Of a stretch of DNA of 64,000 bases, positions 26,008-34,548 are shown one piece after another. Where the stretch lies: assembly GCF_000020665.1 (NCBI RefSeq), contig NC_011071.1, forward strand, positions 3,400,501 through 3,464,500, in the 5' to 3' direction. Every line of letters begins with the position of its first letter. Position 1 is the first letter of the stretch. Made by a program: the position numbers and the translations under genes. The notes below the pieces were generated by a model, which worked only from the letters and a program-made list of their open reading frames with translations, was not told the DNA's origin and did no database searches. The stretch is from Stenotrophomonas maltophilia R551-3. GTDB taxonomy: Bacteria > Pseudomonadota > Gammaproteobacteria > Xanthomonadales > Xanthomonadaceae.

Positions 26008-26046
26008 GGGGTCAGAGCCCTCTCCGTGGGAGAGGGATCCGACCCC
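26008..26046. repeat. GGGGTC...GACCCC hairpin repeat, copy 2
   Basis: Same outer stem (GGGGTC/GACCCC) and internal loop as the copy at 9482-9521, in the opposite orientation, but the inner stem is CCCTCTCC/GGAGAGGG instead of CCCTTTCC/GGAAAGGG: both sides changed together. It lies between the DUF1304 gene and the downstream end of the transporter gene. Confidence 0.8.
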
Positions 26047-26053
26047 GCGCGTC

Positions 26054-27379
26054 TCAGCGGTCGCGCGGCAGCTTCTTTTCTTCGCGCAGCACGCCGAATG
26101 CGGCGGCGGTCATGCACGCGGCAACCAACACGCCACCGATGAACACCACATGGGAACCCAGCAGCGACAGCCCCTTGTGCACCCAGGTGAAGCTCAGGTC
26201 CGCTCCGCGGTAAACCACAGTGTCGATGGCCGCGCCGGCCTTGTAGCGCCACTGGCGGTCCACACGGGTGTAGATGGTCTCGCGGGCAGGCTTGGCCAGC
26301 GCGAATTCGCTGGCACGGGTCATCACCTGCACCACTGCCACCATCAGCGGCATCGGCGAGGCGGCCAGTACCGAGAAACCGATCAGGATCGCAAAGCCCG
26401 GGATCAGCAGCGCCGGGGCGATACCGTGACGTGACAGCAGCCAGCGGGTCAGGCCGAGCTGCATCAACAGGGCCAGTGCGTTCACCGCCAGGTCGATGCG
26501 CGAGAAAAACGCCGTGCTCGCTGCCGGGTCACTGAAGGCCGCGCGCACGATGCTGGCCTGCTGGTTGTACAACAACGTGCCCACGCCCACGCCGAACACC
26601 ACCATCACCGCCAGCCAGCGCAGCAGCGGCTCGCGCACGATCAGCTTCAGGCCATCGAGCACGCTGCCGCCCATCGGCTTCTCGCCCGACACCAGCTGCT
26701 GTTCGCGTTCGCGCAGCACCGCCCAGTGCCGCAGCCGCCAGATGCAGAACAGGCACACAAGCAGGAACCCGGCCGAAACCAGCATCAGGTTGGCAATGCC
26801 CACACGCTGCACCAGCACGCTGGTGATGAGCGGGCCGAGGAAGGCGCCAACGGTACCGGCCGCACCGATGTAGCCGTAGTACGCACGCGCCTGCGCATTG
26901 GAGAACACATCGGCCATGAAGCTCCAGAACACCGCCACCGCAAACAGGTTGAACACCATCACCCAGAGGAAGAAGGCCATGCCGCGCCCTGGCACGCCGG
27001 TATCGAACAGTGCGTAGAAGCCCAGCAGGGTGACGATGAAGAAGCCATACACCGCCGGCAGGAACACCCGTCGCGGGAAGCGGCTGACCAGCCAGCCGTA
27101 AACCGGCTGCAGCACCAGCATGATCACGAACACGCAGGAGAACAGGAACTGCAGGACGAAGTCCTTCAGCGCAATGCCATGACCGGCGAACCAGGCGATC
27201 AGCATCGGCGGGAACACGGTTTCCAGATCGGCCGAGGCGGCCATCGCCTCGCGCACCGGGCGCAGCACGTAGTAGCCGCTGAGCAGGCAGAAAAAATACA
27301 GGAACGACCACCACAGGGCCGGCGACTCGCGCAGCCCGGTGAACAGCCCTCGCAGCGGGCCGGAACCGGCCGCGCTCAC
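26054..27379 (-). CDS. Multi-helix transporter (MFS, ATP/ADP-antiporter-like)
   Basis: A 441-residue membrane protein with about twelve hydrophobic segments, starting WWSFLYFFCLLSGYYVLRPV. The YYVLRPVREAMA stretch and the later SFMADVFSNAQARAYYGYIG (cytoplasmic loop) resemble the NTP/NDP exchange (AAA/TLC) branch of the MFS superfamily; bacterial members outside intracellular parasites have unknown substrates. The start is a GTG with GAGGGGAG upstream. The C-terminal tail (LREEKKLPRDR) is basic. Import of nucleotides is not implied; a general MFS call is the safe one. Confidence 0.8.
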   Translation of the reverse strand: MSAAGSGPLRGLFTGLRESPALWWSFLYFFCLLSGYYVLRPVREAMAASADLETVFPPMLIAWFAGHGIALKDFVLQFLFSCVFVIMLVLQPVYGWLVSRFPRRVFLPAVYGFFIVTLLGFYALFDTGVPGRGMAFFLWVMVFNLFAVAVFWSFMADVFSNAQARAYYGYIGAAGTVGAFLGPLITSVLVQRVGIANLMLVSAGFLLVCLFCIWRLRHWAVLREREQQLVSGEKPMGGSVLDGLKLIVREPLLRWLAVMVVFGVGVGTLLYNQQASIVRAAFSDPAASTAFFSRIDLAVNALALLMQLGLTRWLLSRHGIAPALLIPGFAILIGFSVLAASPMPLMVAVVQVMTRASEFALAKPARETIYTRVDRQWRYKAGAAIDTVVYRGADLSFTWVHKGLSLLGSHVVFIGGVLVAACMTAAAFGVLREEKKLPRDR

Positions 27380-27604
27380 GCGGCTCCCCTCGCCTGCGAA
27401 AGGCGGTTGGACAGCGGCATGGCAGGCTCCGGCGGCGGTGAAGCGCGTACGTTAGCCAATGCACTGCAACATCGCCAGCAGCAGCCATGCAGAAGGCCGC
27501 AACGCAGTGTCACGGCCTCGCCCGGACGACACGTTCCGATACATGCTTTCGGGGCGTCAAAATTCCAACTTTTTCAACGAGATGCGCATTCATCTTCGCT
27601 TTGT

Positions 27605-27634
27605 TTGTGCACAAGGGAAAAGCGGCGCTAGAAT
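27605..27634 (+). promoter_or_regulatory. Promoter of the serine hydrolase gene
   Basis: TTGTGC (27605-27610), 18-base spacer, TAGAAT (27629-27634). The predicted start lies about 25 bases before the ATG at 27666. Confidence 0.5.
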
Positions 27635-27665
27635 CGCCATCAGCAGTCGCGCACGGGTCCAACCG

Positions 27666-29066
27666 ATGAAAAAGAACAGCCTGCGTCGTCCGATCCGTTC
27701 GGCGGCCACCGGTTTGCTGGGCATGTTGATGCCCGTTGCCTTGTCCACCACCGCGCAGACCCCGCCGCCATTGCCGCCGATGCCGACCAACATCGAGTCC
27801 GCTGCCGGCGCTGCTGTCGCCCACACCCAGCCGGCGGCCTACCGTACCGGCCTGGTGCCGCAGGTGCAGCTGCCAGCGGCCGGCTTCAACGTCGCCAACA
27901 TCGAATCGATGGCGCAGCAGCTGACCTATGGCGAGCGCGTGCCGGGCATGGCCGTGGCGATCGTGCAGGGTGGCCGTGTGCTCAGCGCACGCGGCTATGG
28001 CGTCACCGACGTCAACAACCCGCTGCCGGTTGATGCCCACACCGTGTTCCGCCTGGCGTCGCTGTCCAAGGCCTTCGCCGGCACCATGGCCGGCCTGCTG
28101 GTCAACGACGGCACCCTGCGCTGGGACAGCAAGGTCACCGACTATGTGCCGGGCTTCCGCCTCAACTCGCCGGAAGCGACCGACCGCCTGACCGTGGCCG
28201 ACGTGCTCAGCCACCGCGTCGGCCTGCCGTACAACGCCTACGACCGCGACATCGAAGGCAACGCCGAGTACTACTCGCTGACCCAGAAGCTGGCCAACAC
28301 CGGCCTGAAGTGCCTGCCGGGCGACTGCTACGCCTACCAGAACGTGGCCTTCAGCCTGATCGGCGACGTGGTCTATGCCGCCTCGGGCAGCTTCTACGAG
28401 CAGTCGGTCGAGCGCCGCATCTTCAAGCCGCTGGGCATGAACGATGCCAGCCTCGGCCTGGCCGGCATCCAGGCCAGCTCGCGCTGGGCGCGCCCGCACG
28501 TGCGCAGCCGCAACGGCTGGGTGTCACTGACACCGAAGCCGACCTATTACCGCGTCGCCCCGGCTGCCGGCGTCAACGCCAGCGCCAGCGACATGGCGCA
28601 GTGGCTGCTGGCCCACACCGGCCACCGTCCGGACGTGCTACCGGCGCCGCTGCTGGCGACCCTGCATTCCAGCCTGATCAACACCCCGGGCGAGATGCGT
28701 TCGGGCTGGCGCCGCGAGCGGCTGCACTCGGCCGGTTACGCGCTGGGCTGGCGCACCTTCGACTACGCCGGCCACGACGTGGTGTTCCATGCCGGTGCCG
28801 TGCAGGGCTATCGCGGCCTGGTCGCGCTGGTGCCGGAACGCGATCTCGGCATCGCCATCATGTGGAACGGCGAAAGCGGCCTGCCCAGCGGCCTGTTGCC
28901 GACCGTGCTCGATTCCGCGCTCGGCCTGCCGACGCAGCGCTGGCTGGACGTGGACACCGACTTCGGCAGCGACAACCTGATGGCCGAAGGCGCGAGCCCT
29001 GCGCAGCAGGACAAGCGCAAGGGCAAGGGCGCTTCCAGCAACCGTGCCGTGGCCTCGCCGCGCTGA
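27666..29066 (+). CDS. Exported serine hydrolase, beta-lactamase/PBP4-like (class C fold)
   Basis: A 466-residue protein with a signal peptide (residues 1-31, ending STTAQ) and a serine beta-lactamase-family domain. The three active-site motifs are S132-L-S-K135 (SxxK), Y224-Q-N226 (YxN) and H375-A-G377 (KTG equivalent, HAG). The HAG form is usual in family-S12 esterases and D-aminopeptidases rather than in true class C beta-lactamases. The proline-rich stretch after the signal peptide (PPPLPPMP) is a linker. Activity on beta-lactams cannot be claimed. The C-terminal tail is basic (QQDKRKGKGASS). It has its own promoter and terminator. Confidence 0.88.
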   Translation: MKKNSLRRPIRSAATGLLGMLMPVALSTTAQTPPPLPPMPTNIESAAGAAVAHTQPAAYRTGLVPQVQLPAAGFNVANIESMAQQLTYGERVPGMAVAIVQGGRVLSARGYGVTDVNNPLPVDAHTVFRLASLSKAFAGTMAGLLVNDGTLRWDSKVTDYVPGFRLNSPEATDRLTVADVLSHRVGLPYNAYDRDIEGNAEYYSLTQKLANTGLKCLPGDCYAYQNVAFSLIGDVVYAASGSFYEQSVERRIFKPLGMNDASLGLAGIQASSRWARPHVRSRNGWVSLTPKPTYYRVAPAAGVNASASDMAQWLLAHTGHRPDVLPAPLLATLHSSLINTPGEMRSGWRRERLHSAGYALGWRTFDYAGHDVVFHAGAVQGYRGLVALVPERDLGIAIMWNGESGLPSGLLPTVLDSALGLPTQRWLDVDTDFGSDNLMAEGASPAQQDKRKGKGASSNRAVASPR

Positions 29067-29093
29067 TCTGGCGGACTCGACGGTGAGTACGAA

Positions 29094-29118
29094 GGGCGGC
29101 CTGCGGGTCGCCCTTTTT
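29094..29118 (+). terminator. Intrinsic terminator of the serine hydrolase gene
   Basis: GGGCGGCCTGCGGGTCGCCC hairpin followed by TTTTTG, 28 bases after the stop. Confidence 0.85.
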
Positions 29119-29121
29119 GTT

Positions 29122-29170
29122 GGCTCGACTCTACAGATGCGAAGGGCAGTCGAGCATGGCTCGACTCTAC
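29122..29170. repeat. GTAG-type palindromic repeat, partial plus full unit
   Basis: GGCTCGACTCTAC at 29122-29134 is a half unit; AGTCGAGCATGGCTCGACTCTAC at about 29148-29170 is a full unit ending in CTAC. Same subfamily as 35994-36020. Confidence 0.7.
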
Positions 29171-29180
29171 AAACGCCGGG

Positions 29181-29939
29181 CTAATGCGCGAAGTAGTGCA
29201 TGCCGCCGTCCACCGGAATCACCGCGCCGGTGATGTACCCGGCCAGCGGCGAGGCCAGAAAGGCCACCAGCGGCGCCACCTCCTCCGGATCACCAAAACG
29301 CCCGATCGGAATGTTGCGTTCGATGAACTCACGCCGGCTTTCCTCGGTGGGATGCAGGCGGTTCCGGATCTGCGCGCTGTTGATCCGTCCCGGCGCGATT
29401 GCATTGACCGTGATGCCCTGTGTGGCCAGCGCCGACGACAGCCCTTTGCTCCACAGATGCAACGCCGCCTTCGCCGCCGTGGCAGCGTTCACCGCGCGCG
29501 GCTCCATCGAACCGCTGAGGTTGATCACCCGCCCCCAGCCCTGCGCCTGCATCGCCGGCAGCAGTGCCTGGGTCAGGCGGCGTGCTGCAGAGAAGTTCAA
29601 GGCCATGGCTTCCTCCCAGACATCGTCGCCCGCATCCACCGTGGTCGGCCGCCCTCCTCCAGCCGCGTTGACCAGGATGTCCACGCGCTGCAGCGCCGCC
29701 AGCGAGGCATCGGCGATGCGGCGCACATCATCGGCATCGGTGACATCACCGAGCACGATGACCGGCGCGGGCGCGCCACCGCTTTCGATTTCCGCCGCCA
29801 GCGCCTGCAGCGGCTCCGCGCGCCGTGCACTGATCACAACACGCACACCCTGCGCCGCCAGCAACCTGGCGACACCGGCACCGATGCCACTGCCTGCACC
29901 GGTGACCAGCGCGGTGCGTCCTTCGAGGTTCAAGTCCAT
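29181..29939 (-). CDS. SDR-family oxidoreductase-like protein lacking the catalytic tyrosine
   Basis: A 252-residue Rossmann protein with the cofactor motif TGAGSGIGAG (residues 14-23), NAAGGG, and the C-terminal PVDGG. The substrate-side serine is in INLSGSME, but the usual YxxxK is replaced by a stretch reading VNAATAAKAAL: the lysine is kept and the tyrosine position is alanine. A subgroup of SDRs shares this NAAxAAK form; its chemistry is unclear. The ATG at 29939 is preceded by AGGAG. It is divergent from a LysR regulator with 114 bases between starts, so that regulator probably controls it. Confidence 0.85.
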   Translation of the reverse strand: MDLNLEGRTALVTGAGSGIGAGVARLLAAQGVRVVISARRAEPLQALAAEIESGGAPAPVIVLGDVTDADDVRRIADASLAALQRVDILVNAAGGGRPTTVDAGDDVWEEAMALNFSAARRLTQALLPAMQAQGWGRVINLSGSMEPRAVNAATAAKAALHLWSKGLSSALATQGITVNAIAPGRINSAQIRNRLHPTEESRREFIERNIPIGRFGDPEEVAPLVAFLASPLAGYITGAVIPVDGGMHYFAH

Positions 29940-30053
29940 GGTGTTCTCCTGTGAGCATGGCCGGCACATCCGGCCCGTGCAGCGCATGCTCTTTGATCAC
30001 CACTGATTGATAAACTCCGCGCAGGTTTCAGCATTCAACACCCGGGGTGTCAG

Positions 30054-30968
30054 ATGAACCTGCTGGAGAGCATGCAGGTCTACGTGCTGATCGTGGACAG
30101 GGGCAGCCTCAGTGCTGCAGCAACGGCGATGGATATCTCCGCGACGATGGCCGGCAAGCACCTGCGTGCGCTGGAAGCACGCCTGGGCATGCAGCTGCTG
30201 AGCCGCACCACCCGGCGCCAGCACATGACGCCGTTCGGCGAGGACTACTACGCGCGCTGCAAGGAGATCCTGCGCCTGGTGGACGAGACCGATGCGCAGG
30301 CCCAGCATCAGCAGCTGGCACCCGCAGGAACGCTGCGCATCAGCGCCCCGGTAATCTTCGGTACCCATGCACTGGTGCCGGCGCTGGCCGAGTACATGGC
30401 CCGCTACCCGGACGTCCGTGTCGAGGCGACGCTGACCGACCGCGTGGTCGACCTGACCGAGGAAGGCTTCGAAGCAGCGCTGCGCATCGGCACGCTGGCC
30501 GGCAGCAGCGAGCTGGTGGCACGCGCACTCACCCCGTATCGCCTGATGATGTGCGCCTCGCCGGCCTACCTCGCACGCCACGGCACCCCGGATACCTTGC
30601 CGGCGCTCGCCTCGCATCAATGCCTGTCCTTCGAACCCAGCGCGCTCGCGCAGTGGCTGCAGGCCGGCGCTGGCGAGCTCGACCGAACGCCCGATGGCCG
30701 GCTGCAGATCAACAACGGCGAAGCACTGCGTTCGGCCGCACTGCATGGGCTGGGCATCGTGCTGCAATCGACCCTGCTGCTGGCTGCGGATGTCGACGCC
30801 GGGCGCCTGGTGCAGCTGTTCCCCGAGCACGGTCAGGCCGGTCGGCCGATGCACGTGGTCTACGCCCACGACCGCTACCGCTCAACCCGCCTGCGCAGCT
30901 TCCTCGACTTCCTGGTGGAGCGTTTTCCGCCCTTGCCGACCGCGTTCGCAACCGACATCCGAGCATAA
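30054..30968 (+). CDS. LysR-family transcriptional regulator
   Basis: A 304-residue regulator with an N-terminal winged helix-turn-helix (residues 1-60, including GSLSAAATAMDISATMAGKHLRALEARLG and LLSRTTRRQHMTPFGE) and a periplasmic-binding-type effector domain (from about residue 90, GTLRISAPVIFGTHALVPALAEY). The pattern is of the LrhA/CrgA-like group. Genes of this family usually control a divergent neighbour and themselves, so the SDR gene at 29181-29939 is the likely target. The effector is unknown. Confidence 0.92.
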   Translation: MNLLESMQVYVLIVDRGSLSAAATAMDISATMAGKHLRALEARLGMQLLSRTTRRQHMTPFGEDYYARCKEILRLVDETDAQAQHQQLAPAGTLRISAPVIFGTHALVPALAEYMARYPDVRVEATLTDRVVDLTEEGFEAALRIGTLAGSSELVARALTPYRLMMCASPAYLARHGTPDTLPALASHQCLSFEPSALAQWLQAGAGELDRTPDGRLQINNGEALRSAALHGLGIVLQSTLLLAADVDAGRLVQLFPEHGQAGRPMHVVYAHDRYRSTRLRSFLDFLVERFPPLPTAFATDIRA

Positions 30969-31006
30969 AAAAACCCCCTCCCTGCTGGGCAACAGGGAAG
31001 GGGTTT
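30967..31006 (-). terminator. Terminator of the histone H1-like gene (also serves LysR)
   Basis: AAACCCC...CCCTG / CAGGG...GGGGTTT hairpin; on the minus strand seven T follow, so it is strongest for the H1-like gene. On the plus strand only TTT follows the stem. It sits between the two convergent genes. Confidence 0.85.
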
Positions 31007-31030
31007 CAGGATGCGGCTATCGGGAAGTAC

Positions 31031-31582
31031 TTAGATCAGCGGCGCCGGGGTTGCCGGCAGAGCGACCGGAGCAGCCTTCTTCTTGCGGGCGGCCGGCTTG
31101 CGCTTGGCAACCTTCTTCGCTGCCTTCTTCGGGGCAGCCTTCTTGGTGGCCTTCTTCGCGGTCTTCTTCACTGCCTTCTTGGCGGTCTTCTTTACCGCCT
31201 TCTTTGCAGTCTTCTTTACGGCCTTCTTGGCAGTCTTCTTTACTGCCTTCTTGGCGACCTTCTTGGCCGGCTTGCGGGCAGTGACCTTCTTGGCAGTCTT
31301 CTTGGTGGCCTTCTTGGCTACCTTCTTGACGGCCTTCTTCGCGGTCTTCTTGACGGCCTTCTTGGCAGTGGACTTCTTGGCTACCTTCTTTGCCGCCTTC
31401 TTCACTGCCTTCTTCGCAGTGGTCTTCTTGGCGACCTTCTTCGCAGCCTTCTTCACTGCCTTCTTGGCGGTCGCCTTCTTCGCGACCTTCTTCACTGCCT
31501 TCTTGGCAGCGGCCTTCTTAGCGACCTTCTTCACCGCTTTCTTGGCGGCGGGCTTTTTCTTCGCAGCTTTCTTGGTTGCCAT
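31031..31582 (-). CDS. Histone H1-like lysine/alanine-rich DNA-binding protein
   Basis: A 183-residue protein, nearly all of it lysine, alanine, valine and threonine in tandem units such as KKAVKKAAKKVAKKTTAKKA, ending RKPAARKKKAAPVALPATPA. It resembles the C-terminal tail of eukaryotic histone H1 and bacterial proteins such as AlgP and HctB, which bind DNA or RNA through charge alone. A nucleoid-compacting or regulatory role is probable. The ATG at 31582 has GAGGAG 7 bases upstream. The repeats make copy number prone to change between strains. A long leader of about 280 bases separates it from its predicted promoter. Confidence 0.9.
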   Translation of the reverse strand: MATKKAAKKKPAAKKAVKKVAKKAAAKKAVKKVAKKATAKKAVKKAAKKVAKKTTAKKAVKKAAKKVAKKSTAKKAVKKTAKKAVKKVAKKATKKTAKKVTARKPAKKVAKKAVKKTAKKAVKKTAKKAVKKTAKKAVKKTAKKATKKAAPKKAAKKVAKRKPAARKKKAAPVALPATPAPLI

Positions 31583-32303
31583 GGGATGGCTCCTCGTCAG
31601 TGATAGGGAGTTGAAACGCCCAGGTGGATCAAACCCGCGGATGCTGCGTGCGGGGACCGCCGGCGCGTCAGGCGCGCCGTTACGGATGCGGCAATGCCCG
31701 CCTCGATCGGCGGAGCGGGCATCGGAACGGGAGGTACCTTGCATTTCTCCGGGGGAAGCGGGGCCATGTCCACCGTCATCAGGGTCGCGGTGGTCTTGAA
31801 GGGGCTGCTTCGCATCGGACGATTGATTCTGCGCACTCGGTTGGGCAGGCAAGGTCTGCTGAGGCGAAACCTAATCACGGTTTTTTTTACTGTCAACAAC
31901 CCCCGCGAAAAATTTTCACATCCGCGCCGTCCGCGGTGGCGCCTGCACGGTCGCTGCGGCCCGCCTGCAGCGACCGCCAAAGTGCCGTGCACGCACGTTG
32001 CCTGCGACAACGCAAACGCAATCGTTGAACAAAAAACACTTGAAATAGGCACTCTGCGCAGAAGCGTGCATGTTCGTCGCCACAGCACACATGCATCGTC
32101 AGTGACCTTCGACGCTGCCGCCAACGCCAGCACAACGGCGCCGCAACAGGGGATCAAAAGTTTTCACATCCGGGCGCGCCAACGCGGGGTGGAAACGCGG
32201 AATTGCGCAAAACTGCGCATGCCCTTCCATGCCGTTCGTCCGCCCTCTGATGCCGTGCAGAGGGCATGCAGCGAACCCGTCGTCATGAGCCAGGCACGGT
32301 CGC
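31583..32303. other. Gene-free stretch upstream of the histone H1-like gene
   Basis: About 720 bases with no protein-like frame on either strand. It holds the H1-like leader, its promoter, and AT-rich islands in otherwise GC-rich DNA. Two copies of TTTTCACATCC with GCG following lie at about 31912-31925 and 32160-32173, in direct orientation about 248 bases apart. A structured RNA or further regulator site is possible but nothing specific is seen. Confidence 0.7.
31868..31896 (-). promoter_or_regulatory. Promoter of the histone H1-like gene
   Basis: Minus-strand TTGACA (31891-31896), 17-base spacer containing eight A, TAGGTT (31868-31873). One TTTTCACATCC repeat lies about 16 bases upstream of the -35. 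The A-rich spacer and upstream T-tracts are unusual here. Confidence 0.7.
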
Positions 32304-32334
32304 CAAAACAAAAACGGCCACCCGAAGGTGGCCG
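32304..32334 (-). terminator. Intrinsic terminator of gcvH
   Basis: CGGCCACC-TTCG-GGTGGCCG (minus strand) with a UUCG loop, followed by TTTTTGTTTTGG. It lies 23 bases after the gcvH stop. Confidence 0.92.
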
Positions 32335-32357
32335 TGTCCGAACCCGGAAGCGACGAC

Positions 32358-32753
32358 TCAGTGGTCTTCGTCTTCCAGTGCTTCGGCGTACGCGTCCGGA
32401 TCCAGCAGCTCGTTGAGTTCTTCGGCGTTGGACAGTTCGACCACGTACATCCAGCCGTCGCCGTAGGCATCTTCGTTGATGGTTTCCGGCTTGTCCGACA
32501 GCGCCGAGTTGACCTCGACGATGGTGCCGCTGACCGGGCTGTAGACGTCGGAGGCGGCCTTCACCGACTCAACGACTGCGATCTGCTCGTTGGCCTTGGC
32601 CGTCGCGCCGACTTCGGGCAGCTCGACGTAGACCAGGTCACCCAGCAGGCCCTGGGCGTGGTCGGAAATACCGACGGTCACGCGGCCATTGCCTTCGACA
32701 CGGGCCCACTCATGGGACTTGAGGAACTTGAGGTCGCCGGGGATCTCGCTCAT
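32358..32753 (-). CDS. gcvH: Glycine cleavage system H protein
   Basis: A 131-residue lipoyl carrier that shuttles the aminomethyl group between the P, T and L proteins of the glycine cleavage system. The lipoyl lysine is in [18 protein letters not shown], the family signature; [14 protein letters not shown] lies before it. Length and motifs leave little doubt. It is the downstream gene of gcvT-gcvH with 93 bases between them, and is followed by a strong terminator. gcvP is not in the window. Confidence 0.97.
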   Translation of the reverse strand: MSEIPGDLKFLKSHEWARVEGNGRVTVGISDHAQGLLGDLVYVELPEVGATAKANEQIAVVESVKAASDVYSPVSGTIVEVNSALSDKPETINEDAYGDGWMYVVELSNAEELNELLDPDAYAEALEDEDH

Positions 32754-32846
32754 GGGACTGCTCCAGAGATATGCAGGGGTGGAAAAAACGGGGCTAGTGT
32801 AACCAACCGGCCGCCACTGCTGTCAGTGACGACCGGCATGTTTGGA

Positions 32847-33959
32847 TCACGCGTCGCCAAGCACGCCGGGCTGGGCCTGGCCTTCGCGCACGAACGGGAA
32901 CTTGACCACGCGCACCGGCACCTGCCGGCCGCGGATATCGACGGTGACCTGGCCCAGTTCACCGGCCGGCACGCGGGCGAAGGCGATGCCCTTGGCCAGG
33001 GTCGGCGAGAAGGTGCCGGACAGGATCTCGCCCTGGCCACCGGCGGTGGTCACCGCCTGGCCATGACGCAGCACGCCCTTCTCGTCCATCACCAGGCCGA
33101 TCATCTGGCGTGCGTTGCCTGCGGCCTTCTGCGCTTCCAGCACGTCGCGGCCAATGAAGTCGCGGCCCTCGTCCAGCGACACGGTCCAGGCCAGCGCCGC
33201 TTCGTACGGGCTGATTGCTTCGTCCATGTCCTGGCCATACAGGTTCATGCCGGCTTCCAGGCGCAGGGTGTCGCGTGCGCCGAGGCCGGCCGGCTTCACG
33301 CCCGCCGCCAGCAGGCGATTCCAGAACGCGACCACGGCGTCCTGCGGCAGCAGGATCTCGAAACCATCTTCACCGGTGTAGCCGGTGCGGGCGACGAACA
33401 GCTCGATGCCATCGTCGGACTGCGCCTGCAGCGCGGCGAAGCGGCCCAGCTTGGTCAGCGCTGCACGGTCGGCTTCGCGGGCCAGGCCGATGACGATGTC
33501 GCGCGCCTGCGGGCCCTGCACGGCGAGGATGGCCAGGTCCGGGCGCTGCTCGACGGTGACGCCGAACGGCGCAGCCTGCTCGCGCAGCCAGGCCAGGTCC
33601 TTCTCGCGGGTGGAGGCATTGACCACCATGCGGAAGAAATCGTCGCCCAGGTAGTAGACGATCAGGTCGTCGATGACGCCGCCGCGCGGATTCAGCATGC
33701 ACGAGTACAGGGCCTTGCCGGTCACCTTCAGCTTGTCCACGGAGTTGGCCAGCAGGCGGCGCAGGAACGGCTTGACCTGGTCACCGCGCAGGTCGACCAC
33801 GGTCATGTGGCTGACGTCGAACACACCGGACTCACGACGCACCAGGTGGTGTTCGTCCAGCTGCGAGCCGTAGTGGATGGGCATGTCCCAACCCCCGAAA
33901 TCGACCATCTTGGCGCCAAGGGCGCGGTGGGTATCGTTGAGCAGCGTCTTCTGGGTCAT
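32847..33959 (-). CDS. gcvT: Aminomethyltransferase (glycine cleavage system T protein)
   Basis: A 370-residue enzyme that moves the one-carbon unit from the H-protein lipoyl arm to tetrahydrofolate, releasing ammonia. Conserved parts include [20 protein letters not shown] near the N terminus, [24 protein letters not shown] and GEDGFEIL, with the C-terminal GxxGxxA barrel ([14 protein letters not shown]). The ATG at 33959 is chosen over one nine codons upstream because the conserved part starts [16 protein letters not shown]. It is followed by gcvH on the same strand. A GTAG repeat lies 85 bases upstream. Confidence 0.97.
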   Translation of the reverse strand: MTQKTLLNDTHRALGAKMVDFGGWDMPIHYGSQLDEHHLVRRESGVFDVSHMTVVDLRGDQVKPFLRRLLANSVDKLKVTGKALYSCMLNPRGGVIDDLIVYYLGDDFFRMVVNASTREKDLAWLREQAAPFGVTVEQRPDLAILAVQGPQARDIVIGLAREADRAALTKLGRFAALQAQSDDGIELFVARTGYTGEDGFEILLPQDAVVAFWNRLLAAGVKPAGLGARDTLRLEAGMNLYGQDMDEAISPYEAALAWTVSLDEGRDFIGRDVLEAQKAAGNARQMIGLVMDEKGVLRHGQAVTTAGGQGEILSGTFSPTLAKGIAFARVPAGELGQVTVDIRGRQVPVRVVKFPFVREGQAQPGVLGDA

Positions 33960-34045
33960 GACCGGGTCCGGCAGCAGAGGAAACAAGAATCCCCATTATC
34001 CCAGATCGGTCGCCCGCAGGTGTGCCGCAGCGCAGCGCCGGAGCT

Positions 34046-34107
34046 GTAGAGCCGAGCCCATGCTCGGCTGCTCTTCGTGTGGAAGCCGAGCGTGGGCTCG
34101 GCTCTAC
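34046..34107. repeat. GTAG-type palindromic repeat, inverted pair
   Basis: GTAG at 34046 opens one unit (to about 34069) and CTAC at 34104-34107 closes its mirror (from about 34084). Core: AGCCGAGCCCATGCTCGGCT. The CTAC end provides the TAG stop codon of the nfeD-like gene on the minus strand. Confidence 0.88.
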
Positions 34108-34547
34108 AGGGGGCGGCCTGCGGCCTCGACCACCAGCACCGTGCCCTGCACGCTGAGCACCTTCACCCACGCGCCTGCAGGCAGTTCCGGACCAGTCACC
34201 TGCCAGGACGCGTCGTCGATGCTGACCCGCCCATGGCCATCAACGATCCCCTGCTGCAGTGCCACCACCCGGCCGATCAGTTGTTCCGTGCGGCGGTTGA
34301 GCAGCGGCGCGTCGCTGGGCCGGGCGCGGGGCCGCCCCCAGCGCCGGTAGCATTGGATCGAGACAACGCTCAACAGCACGAAGGCAACCACCTGCCACAG
34401 CAGCGGGATATCGCCGAACACCGCCACCAGCACGAACACCGCCGCCGCGCCGATGCCGATCCACAGCATGAACGCCCCCGGTGCCAGCGCCTCGGCCGCG
34501 AACAGCAGCAGTGCCAGGGCGCCCCAGCCTACGACTTCCCAGCGCAT
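34104..34547 (-). CDS. NfeD-family membrane protein
   Basis: A 147-residue protein with hydrophobic segments at about residues 5-75 (WGALALLLFAAEALAPGAFMLW, AAAVFVLVAVFGDIPLLWQVVAFVLLSVV) and a C-terminal soluble OB-fold domain (VVALQQGIVDGHGRVSIDDASWQV). NfeD proteins pair with stomatin/SPFH proteins and are thought to help membrane microdomain organisation. It follows the SPFH gene qmcA with a 1-base gap (TGACATG), the expected partner order. Its stop codon TAG is the end of a GTAG repeat. Confidence 0.9.
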   Translation of the reverse strand: MRWEVVGWGALALLLFAAEALAPGAFMLWIGIGAAAVFVLVAVFGDIPLLWQVVAFVLLSVVSIQCYRRWGRPRARPSDAPLLNRRTEQLIGRVVALQQGIVDGHGRVSIDDASWQVTGPELPAGAWVKVLSVQGTVLVVEAAGRPL

Positions 34548-34548
34548 G

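Noticed and set aside
27666..29066. A resistance beta-lactamase
   Set aside because: The third motif is HAG, the chain is much longer than class C enzymes and carries proline-rich and basic ends, so an esterase or peptidase of the S12 type is likelier.
31600..32300. Short frames in the H1-like upstream region as small proteins
   Set aside because: None has a ribosome site with a family-like or conserved-looking product, and the region carries promoter and AT-rich features instead.
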